Below, in pieces: positions 17,945 to 25,676 of a stretch of DNA of 64,000 nucleotides; position 1 is the stretch's first letter, and every line of letters begins with the position of its first letter. The position numbers and the translations under genes were made by a program. Origin of the DNA: Hylemonella sp. UBA6679 (GTDB lineage Bacteria > Pseudomonadota > Gammaproteobacteria > Burkholderiales > Burkholderiaceae_C); NCBI GenBank assembly GCA_002454975.1, contig DKJZ01000069.1, positions 1-64,000 of the forward strand, read 5' to 3'. Below the pieces are notes generated by a model, which was not told the origin of the DNA, did not search any database, and saw nothing but the letters and a program-made list of their open reading frames with translations.

Positions 17945-18687
17945 AGGGCTTGGATGTCCATCATCATCTGGCGTGTGCGCAAGGTGCCCACCCCGCAATG
18001 GTAATGGAGCAAGGCGCGCAGCTGCGGTTTGAGCTCTTGCATCACCAGCGCGCAGGCGCGCAAGGTGTCGGTGAACGCCACCTGCTCGCCCAACGCGGCT
18101 TGCAACTGGCCCCACTGCTGGCCACTTAAGCCACGCTCGCCGGCGCGGCACTCACGCAAACCGCTCTCCGGCACCAGGGTGTAATGCACCTGGTCATCGA
18201 GCTGCGACAGCGTGAGGGTTTGCGCATCCAGCGCGGGCAAAAGACCGATTTCGCGCAGCAGCAGCAGCTCAAAGGTGCGCAGCGCTGCTTGCAGCACCTC
18301 GCCCTGGTCGCTGGCCAGCACGCGCACGACATGGGCGTACACATCGAACAAGTGCGTGTGCGGGTCGTCGCGCGCCAAGAGTTTGAGCAGCAGCTCGTTG
18401 AGGTAGTAGCCCGAGAGCAGCGCCTCGCCCGTGGGCATCACATGGCCGCCCACCCACTCGGCTGCGCGCAAGGTACGAATGTCGGCATCGCCCCCAAAGG
18501 CTATGCGCAGGGGCTGCAGCGGCAGCAAAATGGGCCTGAAGCTAGAGCTGGGTTTTTTCACGCCCTTGGCCACCACCGCCGTGCGGCCATGGTGGCGGGT
18601 GAACACATCCAGAATCAGGCTGGACTCGCTCCAGTCGTAGCGGTGCAGCACAAAGGCCGGCTCATCCGAAAAACGCCGGGTGGCCAT
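17941..18687 (-). CDS. recO: DNA repair protein RecO
   Basis: RecFOR pathway mediator that helps load RecA on SSB-coated DNA. The 248-residue protein has the N-terminal OB fold (FVLHRYDWSESSLILDVFTR, GRTAVVAKGVKKPSSSFRP) and the helical C-terminal part with a central FELLLLREIGLLPAL. No zinc-finger cysteines are obvious, as in many RecO proteins. It lies 10 bases after era. Confidence 0.93.
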   Translation of the reverse strand: MATRRFSDEPAFVLHRYDWSESSLILDVFTRHHGRTAVVAKGVKKPSSSFRPILLPLQPLRIAFGGDADIRTLRAAEWVGGHVMPTGEALLSGYYLNELLLKLLARDDPHTHLFDVYAHVVRVLASDQGEVLQAALRTFELLLLREIGLLPALDAQTLTLSQLDDQVHYTLVPESGLRECRAGERGLSGQQWGQLQAALGEQVAFTDTLRACALVMQELKPQLRALLHYHCGVGTLRTRQMMMDIQAL

Positions 18688-18697
18688 GCGGCATCAA

Positions 18698-19711
18698 TCA
18701 CTCATAGCCAAAAGAGCGCACACGGGCCTCGTCGTCGGCCCAGCCCGAGCGGACCTTGACCCACAGCTCAATGAAGACTTTGGCGTCCAGGAGCTTCTCA
18801 AGCTCCATGCGGGTTTCGGTGCCGATGCGCTTGATGCGCTCGCCCTTGTCGCCTATGACCATGGCCTTGTGACCTTCGCGCTCCACCACAATGGTGGCTG
18901 CAATGCGCACCAGGCGCTTTTGGCCTTTTTTGCCAGGCTCTTCACCGAAGGTGTCGATCACCACGGTGGAGGTGTAGGGCAACTCGTCACCGGTCAAGCG
19001 AAAAAGCTTTTCGCGCACAGTTTCGCTGGCCAAAAACTTTTCACTGCGATCAGTCAGTTCGTCGGGGGCATACCACCAGTCCTGCTCGGGCAGGTACTTG
19101 GCACAAATGCCCAGCAGGCGCTCGATGTCTTTGCTGTTTTTGGCCGACATGGGCACGATTTCGGCAAACTCAAAGCGCTGTTGCATCTCTTGCAACCAAG
19201 GCGCAATGTCAGCGCGGCGGTGTACCTCGTCGAGCTTGTTGGCCAGCAGCAGCACCGGTGCGCCCTTGCTCAGCAGCGAGAGCACTTTGGCATCGGCCTG
19301 GTTGAAGCGCCCGGCCTCCACCACAAACACCACCAGGTCCACATCGCCCACCGCGCCCAACACGGTTTTGTTGAGCGAGCGGTTCAGCGCGTTGTTGTGG
19401 CGGGTTTGAAAACCGGGTGTGTCCACAAACACAAACTGGGTATCGTCTTGGGTGCGGATACCCGTGATGCGGTGGCGCGTGGTTTGCGCCTTGCGCGAGG
19501 TGATGCTGATTTTTTGCCCCACCAGCGCGTTCATGAGCGTGGATTTGCCCACGTTGGGCTTGCCCACAATGGCCACCAGCCCGCAACGCTGCGGCCCGGT
19601 GTTGCTGGGCGTGGCTGGCTTGAGCGCGGCGAGCTTGGCGCTCAGGTCGGCATCCACCTCGGGGGGCAAAGATGGATCGGGCAATTCTTGGGAGGGAGGC
19701 GTGGCGCTCAT
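18698..19711 (-). CDS. era: GTPase Era
   Basis: GTPase that binds the 3' end of 16S rRNA in 30S assembly. The 337-residue protein has a G1 loop GKPNVGKSTLMNAL, G3 VDTPGF, G4 NKLDEV and a C-terminal KH domain (GDKGERIKRIGTETRMELEK). It carries about 35 extra N-terminal residues (TPPSQELPDPSLPPEVDAD) before the G domain, as in many Comamonadaceae. It overlaps rnc by four bases. Confidence 0.96.
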   Translation of the reverse strand: MSATPPSQELPDPSLPPEVDADLSAKLAALKPATPSNTGPQRCGLVAIVGKPNVGKSTLMNALVGQKISITSRKAQTTRHRITGIRTQDDTQFVFVDTPGFQTRHNNALNRSLNKTVLGAVGDVDLVVFVVEAGRFNQADAKVLSLLSKGAPVLLLANKLDEVHRRADIAPWLQEMQQRFEFAEIVPMSAKNSKDIERLLGICAKYLPEQDWWYAPDELTDRSEKFLASETVREKLFRLTGDELPYTSTVVIDTFGEEPGKKGQKRLVRIAATIVVEREGHKAMVIGDKGERIKRIGTETRMELEKLLDAKVFIELWVKVRSGWADDEARVRSFGYE

Positions 19712-20430
19712 GACGGCTTTCTTGGAACAGCCGCAGAACCGGCCTTGGATTTGAGGGCTTCGAGCATGGCAGCCGCTGCTGCTTGCTCGCCAGCCCGGCG
19801 TGAGGCGCCGATGCCGCGCTCAATGAGTTTGTAGGCTTCGACCACGCACTCGACATCGAAGGTTTGTTTGTGCGCTTGTCCCAAGGTGCCCACCACGCGG
19901 TAGAGCGGCAGCTTGAGCTTGCGCCCCTGCAGCCACTCTTGCAGTTCGGTTTTCGGGTCTTTGGCACTGGCTTGCATCTGCGGGTTGATTTCAACTTTTT
20001 CGTACAGACGTTTGACCAAGCCACTGGCGCTGGGGTAGCCCGCATCCAGAAACACCGCGCCAATGATGGCTTCGAGCGCGTCGGCCAAGATCGAGGGGCG
20101 ACGCTGACCGCCTGAGCGCATTTCGCCCTCACCCAAACGCAACAAATCCGACAGGTTAAGGCCTATGGCGAGTTGGTGCAGGGTGTCTTGCTTGACGAGG
20201 TTGGCGCGAATGCGCGAGAGGTCGCCCTCGGGCAGCTCGCGCAGAGCCGCGTACAAAATCTCAGACACAGCCAAGTTCAGCACCGAGTCGCCCAGAAACT
20301 CCAGGCGTTCGTTGTGGTCGGCCGAGAAGCTGCGGTGTGTCAGGGCCTGCTCGAGCAAGCGCGCTTGCTCAAACGTGTGCTGCAACCGTTGTTGCAGCGC
20401 TTGCAGGCCATCTGACAAAGGGGTACTCAA
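19708..20430 (-). CDS. rnc: Ribonuclease III
   Basis: Double-strand RNA endonuclease for rRNA and mRNA processing. The catalytic signature NERLEFLGDSVLNLAVSE is near residue 35 and a dsRNA-binding domain forms the C-terminal third (PKTELQEWLQGRKLKLP and GASRRAGEQAAAAAML). I use a TTG start at 20430, where TTGA overlaps the lepB stop (product about 240 residues, (M)STPLSDGLQALQQRL). The open frame continues to 20472, overlapping lepB by 46 bases, and that start cannot be excluded. Confidence 0.92.
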   Translation of the reverse strand: MSTPLSDGLQALQQRLQHTFEQARLLEQALTHRSFSADHNERLEFLGDSVLNLAVSEILYAALRELPEGDLSRIRANLVKQDTLHQLAIGLNLSDLLRLGEGEMRSGGQRRPSILADALEAIIGAVFLDAGYPSASGLVKRLYEKVEINPQMQASAKDPKTELQEWLQGRKLKLPLYRVVGTLGQAHKQTFDVECVVEAYKLIERGIGASRRAGEQAAAAAMLEALKSKAGSAAVPRKPS

Positions 20431-21401
20431 TTGAAGGAACCGATGCGCTTGAAGTTGCTGAAGTTCATCCACACAAAGAAAGCCCTGCCCACGATGTTCT
20501 CATCGGGCACAAAGCCCCAGTAGCGCGAATCCAGCGAATTATCGCGGTTGTCGCCCATCATGAAATAGTGACCCTTCGGCACCTTGCAGACCACGCCTTC
20601 AATGCTGTAGCGGCAGTTCTCGCGGTAGGGGAAGTTCATGATCTCGGCCTCAGAAAAGCCACCACGCCGGTCCTCGTCGTTGAGCAACCGATGCGGCTTG
20701 GCACCGAGCTGCTCTTCAAACTGTTTGGCGTAGCGCATCGAGGTTTCGTCAAAAAACTCTGGCACGGTTTGTGTGGGCACAGCCACGCCGTTGATGGTCA
20801 GGCGTTTGTTGAGGTAGGCCACCTCATCGCCGGGCACACCCACCACGCGCTTGATGTAGTCCAGGCTGGGCTTGGGGGGGTAACGGAACACCATCACATC
20901 GCCACGCGCGACCGGCGTGCCATCGGTGATCTTTTTGTTGATCACCGGCAAACGCACGCCGTAGTGAAACTTGTTGACCAAAATCAGGTCGCCCACCAAG
21001 AGCGTGGGAATCATTGAGCCCGAGGGGATTTTGAAAGGCTCAAACAAAAAGCTGCGCAAGACAAACACCACCACGATGACCGGGAACAAGCCTGCGGTCC
21101 AGTCCAGCCACCAGGGCTGCATCAGGAGTTTGTGCTGGGCCTCGTCGATTTGGCTCACGTCTTGGGCCAAGCCAAGTTTGTCGAGTTCGCGGCGGCGCTG
21201 GGCGTCTTGCGCCACCAACGCTGCCGCAGCAGCTTGTCGCTTGGGCAAGAACACAAAGCGCTCGGCCAGCCAATAAGCGCCCGTGACCACGGTGGCCAAG
21301 AACAAGAGGAGCGCAAAGTTGCCTTCCAGCGCGCCCATGTACCAAGCGCCGATGTAGCCCGCAAACGCGGCCAGGATGATGGCGGTGAGGGTTTGCATCA
21401 A
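20427..21401 (-). CDS. lepB: Signal peptidase I
   Basis: Membrane serine protease that removes signal peptides. The 324-residue protein has two N-terminal membrane segments (about 5-45), the catalytic serine in PSGSMIPTLLVGD (about residue 130), the catalytic lysine in YIKRVVGVPGDEV, and the box GDNRDNSLDSRYWGFVP. It overlaps lepA by four bases and is translated with it. Confidence 0.97.
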   Translation of the reverse strand: MMQTLTAIILAAFAGYIGAWYMGALEGNFALLLFLATVVTGAYWLAERFVFLPKRQAAAAALVAQDAQRRRELDKLGLAQDVSQIDEAQHKLLMQPWWLDWTAGLFPVIVVVFVLRSFLFEPFKIPSGSMIPTLLVGDLILVNKFHYGVRLPVINKKITDGTPVARGDVMVFRYPPKPSLDYIKRVVGVPGDEVAYLNKRLTINGVAVPTQTVPEFFDETSMRYAKQFEEQLGAKPHRLLNDEDRRGGFSEAEIMNFPYRENCRYSIEGVVCKVPKGHYFMMGDNRDNSLDSRYWGFVPDENIVGRAFFVWMNFSNFKRIGSFN

Positions 21402-23206
21402 TCTTCCACCTGCAAAATCGCCAGAAACGCTTCTTGTGGCACTTCCACCGAGCCGATTTGCTTCATGCGCTTCTTGCCGGCTTTTTGTTTTTCAAGCAAC
21501 TTGCGCTTGCGGCTGATGTCGCCGCCATAGCACTTGGCCAGCACGTTTTTACGCAAGGCCTTGATGGTTTCGCGCGCGATGATGTTCGCGCCAATCGCCG
21601 CTTGGATGGCCACGTCGTACATCTGGCGCGAGATGATCTCGCGCATCTTGGCCACCACCGCGCGGGCGCGGTAGGCCGACTGGCTGCGGTGCACGATGAT
21701 GGACAGCGCGTCGACCTTCTCGCCATTGAGCAAGATGTCGACCTTGACCACGTCTGAGGCCCGGTACTCTTTGAACTCGTAGTCCATGGACGCGTAGCCG
21801 CGGCTCACGCTCTTGAGCTTGTCAAAGAAGTCCAGCACGATTTCGCCCAGCGGCATCTCATAGGTCAGCATGACCTGGCGGCCGTGGTAGGCCATGTTGA
21901 TTTGCACGCCGCGCTTGAGGTTGGCCAGGGTCATCACCGGGCCCACGTAATCTTGCGGCATGTAGAGGTGCACGGTCACGATGGGCTCGCGGATCTCCTG
22001 GATCTTGCCCTGATCAGGCATTTTGGAGGGGTTTTCCACCATCAGCACTTCGCCGTCGCCCCGCACCACTTGGTAGACCACGCTGGGCGCGGTGGTGATG
22101 AGGTCTTGGTCGAACTCGCGCTCCAGGCGCTCTTGCACAATTTCCATGTGCAACAGGCCTAAGAAGCCGCAACGAAAACCAAAGCCCAAAGCCTGCGACA
22201 CCTCAGGCTCGTAGTGCAGCGAGGCGTCATTGAGCTTGAGTTTTTCCAGCGCGTCGCGCAGCTGGTCGTACTCGCTGGCTTCGGTGGGGTACAGGCCGGC
22301 AAACACCTGCGGCTGAATTTCCTTGAAGCCGGGCAAGGCTTCTTGCGCGGGCCCCAGGTTGTTCGGGAGTTTTTTCTCGAGGGTGACGGTGTCGCCCACT
22401 TTGGCGGCTTGCAGCTCTTTGATACCGGCAATGATGTAGCCCACCTCGCCAGCCATGAGCGCATTGCGCGGCTGGTTGGCCGGGGTGAACACACCTAAGT
22501 TGTCGGCGTTGTACACAGCGTTGGAGGCCATCATCTTGATGCGCTCACCTTTGTGCAAAGCGCCATCAACCACACGCACCAACATCACCACGCCCACATA
22601 GGCATCAAACCAGCTGTCGATGATCATCGCGCGCAGCGGCGCGTTGGGGTTGCCCTTGGGCGGGGGCACTTTGGCCACCACCATCTCAAGAATCTCGTCG
22701 ATGCCCATGCCTGTTTTGGCCGAGCACGGAATGGCATCGGTGGCATCAATGCCAATCACGTCTTCAATCTCGGCCTTGGCGTTGTCGGGGTCGGCCTGTG
22801 GCAGGTCCATTTTGTTGAGCACGGGCAGCACTTCCACACCCAGGTCCAGGGCGGTGTAACAGTTGGCCACGGTTTGCGCTTCCACGCCCTGGCTGGCATC
22901 CACCACCAGCAAAGCACCCTCGCACGCTGAGAGGGAGCGCGAGACTTCATAAGAGAAGTCCACATGGCCGGGAGTGTCGATCAAGTTGAGGTTGTAGACC
23001 TGACCGTCGCGGGCTTTGTACTGCAGCGCGGCGGTCTGCGCCTTGATGGTGATGCCACGCTCTTTTTCGATGTCCATCGAGTCGAGCACCTGGGCTTCCA
23101 TTTGACGCTCTTCCAGGCCGCCACAGCGTTGGATCAAGCGATCGGCCAGGGTGGATTTACCGTGGTCAATGTGCGCAATGATCGAGAAATTCCGGATGTG
23201 ATTCAT
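21398..23206 (-). CDS. lepA: Elongation factor 4
   Basis: Ribosome-binding translational GTPase (EF4). The 602-residue protein has AHIDHGKSTLADRLI (G1), RGITIKAQTAAL (G2), DTPGHVDFSYEVSRSL (G3) and NKMDLP (G4), and the LepA-specific C-terminal domain with IGANIIARETIKALRKNVLAKCYGGD-type end. It heads the lepA-lepB-rnc-era-recO-pdxJ-acpS-nagZ run. A strong terminator lies 25 bases before its start, so it needs a promoter very close by or readthrough. Confidence 0.97.
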   Translation of the reverse strand: MNHIRNFSIIAHIDHGKSTLADRLIQRCGGLEERQMEAQVLDSMDIEKERGITIKAQTAALQYKARDGQVYNLNLIDTPGHVDFSYEVSRSLSACEGALLVVDASQGVEAQTVANCYTALDLGVEVLPVLNKMDLPQADPDNAKAEIEDVIGIDATDAIPCSAKTGMGIDEILEMVVAKVPPPKGNPNAPLRAMIIDSWFDAYVGVVMLVRVVDGALHKGERIKMMASNAVYNADNLGVFTPANQPRNALMAGEVGYIIAGIKELQAAKVGDTVTLEKKLPNNLGPAQEALPGFKEIQPQVFAGLYPTEASEYDQLRDALEKLKLNDASLHYEPEVSQALGFGFRCGFLGLLHMEIVQERLEREFDQDLITTAPSVVYQVVRGDGEVLMVENPSKMPDQGKIQEIREPIVTVHLYMPQDYVGPVMTLANLKRGVQINMAYHGRQVMLTYEMPLGEIVLDFFDKLKSVSRGYASMDYEFKEYRASDVVKVDILLNGEKVDALSIIVHRSQSAYRARAVVAKMREIISRQMYDVAIQAAIGANIIARETIKALRKNVLAKCYGGDISRKRKLLEKQKAGKKRMKQIGSVEVPQEAFLAILQVED

Positions 23207-23230
23207 CTACAAACCAAGAAGCAAAAGACA

Positions 23231-23264
23231 AGAAAAAAGGGCGCGTCGAATGGCGACGCGCCCT
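23231..23264 (-). terminator. Strong rho-independent terminator just upstream of lepA
   Basis: An 11-bp perfect stem AGGGCGCGTCG/CGACGCGCCCT with a 5-base loop is followed on the - strand by TTTTTT. It points toward lepA and ends about 25 bases before its ATG. It may end a small RNA, attenuate lepA, or end the upstream transcript. Confidence 0.88.
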
Positions 23265-23297
23265 GAACCAACAATCAATGGCAACTGCGATAGTTGG
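23231..23297 (-). ncRNA. Candidate small RNA between mucD and lepA
   Basis: On the - strand a TACAAT box (23304-23309) is followed by about 67 bases that begin with a small hairpin (CAACT-ATCGC-AGTTG), an unpaired stretch (CCATTGATTGTTGGTTC) and the strong terminator. This is the usual shape of a trans-acting small RNA, but no -35 box is clear and no family is recognised. The rest of the 480-base gap between lepA and mucD (23207-23686) shows no convincing open frame: apart from this element, the DnaA-box-like pair and the mucD terminator I see nothing in it. Confidence 0.3.
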
Positions 23298-23379
23298 GAC
23301 TTCATTGTAGGCAAATTGGTCCAAACGTACAGCGCGAAAAACCGGCAAACAGGGTCGTTGCGGCGTCGCAACATGCAGA

Positions 23380-23399
23380 TTATGCACAAGTTATCAACA
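23380..23399 (-). promoter_or_regulatory. Two DnaA-box-like sites 11 bp apart
   Basis: On the - strand the sequence is TGTTGATAAC then TTGTGCATAA: TGTGCATAA fits the DnaA box TGTGNATAA exactly and TGTTGATAA differs by one base. The two are in the same orientation, one helical turn apart, inside the AT-rich gap upstream of lepA. Confidence 0.4.
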
Positions 23400-23632
23400 T
23401 GCTGGTTGAACAACCCTTTGAACAACATGTGGGCGATCTGTGGAGTACAGACCGGCAACATGTGTGCATCTCGCATGGTGAATTCAACATGACGATTTAG
23501 GTGTTAATGTGCCAGCACTTGCCTGGATTTTAACCAATTCGACAAAAGACTGAGGCTTGTCAGCAAACCAAGGCGAGACCTGTTGAGCTATCGAATCTGG
23601 AAAATAGATTGAAATTTCCCTGGATGTTTGTC

Positions 23633-23670
23633 AAAAACCCCTCAAAACCTGGCGGCCTGAGGGGGTTTTT
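23633..23670. terminator. Terminator after mucD, possibly two-way
   Basis: AAAAACCCCTCA (23633-23644) pairs with TGAGGGGGTTTTT (23658-23670) with one extra G. T-rich sequence follows on both strands. It begins 17 bases after the mucD stop on the - strand. Confidence 0.75.
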
Positions 23671-23686
23671 AGAACCGCGTGAAAGC

Positions 23687-25153
23687 TTATTTGACAGGTC
23701 GAATCACGGTGTATTGCGCCCAGTCACCGCGACGGAACAGCACTTGCAAGGACTTGGATTTGTCAGCCTTGCTCACAATCGCCTCGAAATCCTTGAGCTG
23801 GCTGATCTCTTGGTTGGCAATGGCCAGGATGATGTCGCCCGCACGCAAACCCGCCCGGGCAGCAGCTTCGGTGGCGGTGTCGATCCGCACACCACCTTTG
23901 AGGCGCAACTCTTTTTTATCAGCATCGCTGACCTCGCTCACACTCAAGCCAAACGCTTGGCCCGCCGAGGTGGCCTTGGGCTTTTCTTCGGGTGCTTTTT
24001 TCGCAGCAACCTTCTCCGGCTCGATCTCGGCCACAGTGACCGTTAAGTCCAGGGTATTGCCACGACGAAACACCGTGATGCTCGAGCGTGTGCCGGGTTT
24101 GGTGGCACCCACCAAGCGCGGCAAGTCTGTGGACTTTTCAATGGGCTTGCCATCAAATTTCAAAATCACATCGCCCGCTTCCACGCCCGCTTTGTCGGCT
24201 GGCGCGCCGCTTTCAACGCCGCGCACCAAAGCTCCTTGGGGCTTGCTCAGGCCCACAGCCTCGGCCACGTCTTTGCTGACCTGGTCAATCTGCACACCAA
24301 TGCGGCCACGCGACACCCGGCCACTGGCGCGCAGTTGGTCGCTCACGCGGGCGGCTTCGTCGATCGGGATGGCAAATGAAATGCCCATGAAACCACCCGA
24401 GCGCGAGTAAATCTGACTGTTCACGCCGATGACCTCACCACGCATGTTGATGAGTGGGCCACCCGAGTTGCCTGGGTTGATGGCCACATCGGTTTGAATG
24501 AAGGGCAAGAAGTCGCCAGTGTCGCGCTGCTTGGCGCTGACGATGCCTGCTGTGACGGTGTTTTCCAAACCAAAGGGCGAGCCAATCGCCATGACCCACT
24601 CACCCACCTTGAGGCGGTTCACATCCCCCACCTTGACCGCTGGCAAGCCCGTGGCCTCGATTTTCACCACGGCAACGTCAGAGCGCTTGTCAGCACCCAC
24701 GATGCGGGCCTTGAACTCGCGTTTGTCGGTGAGGGTCACCAAGACCTCACTCGCACCGTCAACCACGTGCGCGTTGGTCATGATGAAGCCATCCGAGGTC
24801 AAGATGAAGCCCGAACCCACGCCACGCGGCTGGTCTTCCTCTTGCGGTTGAGGTCGCCCAGGGCGCTGCCCACGCGGGCCGCCAGGTGCATTCGGAATAG
24901 GGATACCAAAGCGACGGAAGAACTCCAGCATCTCTTCGTCGCCACCACCATCGGCGCTGGGGCGCGCGGTGACTTTCTCCGTGGTTCGGATGTTGACCAC
25001 GGAGGGGCCAACCTGCTCAACCAGCTCGGTAAAGTCAGGCAAACCACGCATTTGCGCCACAGCGGGCACCGACCACAAGGGTGCTGCGGTGGCTACCAGC
25101 AAAGCGCCCAGCACAGCGGCTCGGCGAGTCAGGGTTGTCAATCGCATCATCAT
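23687..25153 (-). CDS. mucD: Periplasmic serine protease of the DegP/MucD family
   Basis: HtrA-type protease and chaperone for misfolded envelope proteins. The 488-residue protein has a signal peptide (cleavage near VAQ, about residue 34), a trypsin-like domain with His in TNAHVV, Asp in RSDVAVVKI and Ser in NPGNSGGPL, and two PDZ domains (about 285-370 and 395-480). In related genomes it closes an rpoE-rseA-rseB-mucD operon; here those three genes are not upstream. Its own terminator follows, separating it from lepA. Confidence 0.95.
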   Translation of the reverse strand: MMMRLTTLTRRAAVLGALLVATAAPLWSVPAVAQMRGLPDFTELVEQVGPSVVNIRTTEKVTARPSADGGGDEEMLEFFRRFGIPIPNAPGGPRGQRPGRPQPQEEDQPRGVGSGFILTSDGFIMTNAHVVDGASEVLVTLTDKREFKARIVGADKRSDVAVVKIEATGLPAVKVGDVNRLKVGEWVMAIGSPFGLENTVTAGIVSAKQRDTGDFLPFIQTDVAINPGNSGGPLINMRGEVIGVNSQIYSRSGGFMGISFAIPIDEAARVSDQLRASGRVSRGRIGVQIDQVSKDVAEAVGLSKPQGALVRGVESGAPADKAGVEAGDVILKFDGKPIEKSTDLPRLVGATKPGTRSSITVFRRGNTLDLTVTVAEIEPEKVAAKKAPEEKPKATSAGQAFGLSVSEVSDADKKELRLKGGVRIDTATEAAARAGLRAGDIILAIANQEISQLKDFEAIVSKADKSKSLQVLFRRGDWAQYTVIRPVK

Positions 25154-25187
25154 TCACCTCAATATCAAGCTCATGTCTATGTGGGCG

Positions 25188-25203
25188 TTGTTGCAAGCAA
25201 CAA
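25188..25203. promoter_or_regulatory. 16-bp inverted repeat upstream of mucD
   Basis: TTGTTGC-AA-GCAACAA is a perfect inverted repeat (7-bp arms) centred about 42 bases before the mucD start. It could be an operator or a small hairpin; no regulator is suggested by the sequence. Confidence 0.35.
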
Positions 25204-25251
25204 GGCCAGAAATGCGAGGCTAAACCATTCTGGGCTTGCGCGGTCAGGCTT

Positions 25252-25662
25252 TCAGGAAAAGCCCCACACCGCGCGGCGCAAGGCCATCCAATGAGGCGTC
25301 GCCTGCGTACGCTCAACCCACACCCATTGCCCGACCCCTTGCAAGTGCAGGAGCATGCCGCTTTGCCAATCCAACACCACACGCACGCCGCTCACAGCTT
25401 GCGTGGCTTGGTCTAGAGGTGTCCAGAACCACGCCTGGTCTTGCCAGTGCAGCTGCCCGCGCGGCGCGTGGTGCCAAACCCAAAACTGCAAGGCACATGC
25501 AACACCATAGAGCACCAGGCCGAGCTGCTGCGCCCACGACCAGCCCTGTTGCGTCACCCAAAGCGCCAGCACCAGCGCCCCGGCAAGGCCAGAGGCAGAA
25601 AAAACCCAGGCCTGAAAACGACAACGCCCCACCGGATATGAAACCGCTGGGGCGTGGTGCAT
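25252..25662 (-). CDS. Small membrane protein, YgfX-like
   Basis: A 136-residue protein with two close hydrophobic helices near the N-terminus (about residues 19-37 and 42-60) and then a soluble part rich in Trp with the pattern GQLHWQDQAWFW and VRVVLDWQSGMLLHLQG. This layout resembles YgfX/CptA-like small inner-membrane proteins and the uncharacterised protein often found between fabF and rpoE in betaproteobacteria. Function is unproven. It lies 14 bases after fabF, so it is probably cotranscribed. Confidence 0.6.
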   Translation of the reverse strand: MHHAPAVSYPVGRCRFQAWVFSASGLAGALVLALWVTQQGWSWAQQLGLVLYGVACALQFWVWHHAPRGQLHWQDQAWFWTPLDQATQAVSGVRVVLDWQSGMLLHLQGVGQWVWVERTQATPHWMALRRAVWGFS

Positions 25663-25676
25663 GGGTCGAGGCTGGC

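Noticed and set aside
23250..23492. Small open frames (up to 89 residues) in the mucD-lepA gap
   Set aside because: No Shine-Dalgarno, no coding periodicity and no recognisable domain; they overlap the terminator or DnaA-box-like sites.
23500..23540. TGGCAC that might be a sigma-54 -24 element
   Set aside because: No TTGC at the required -12 distance on the same strand.
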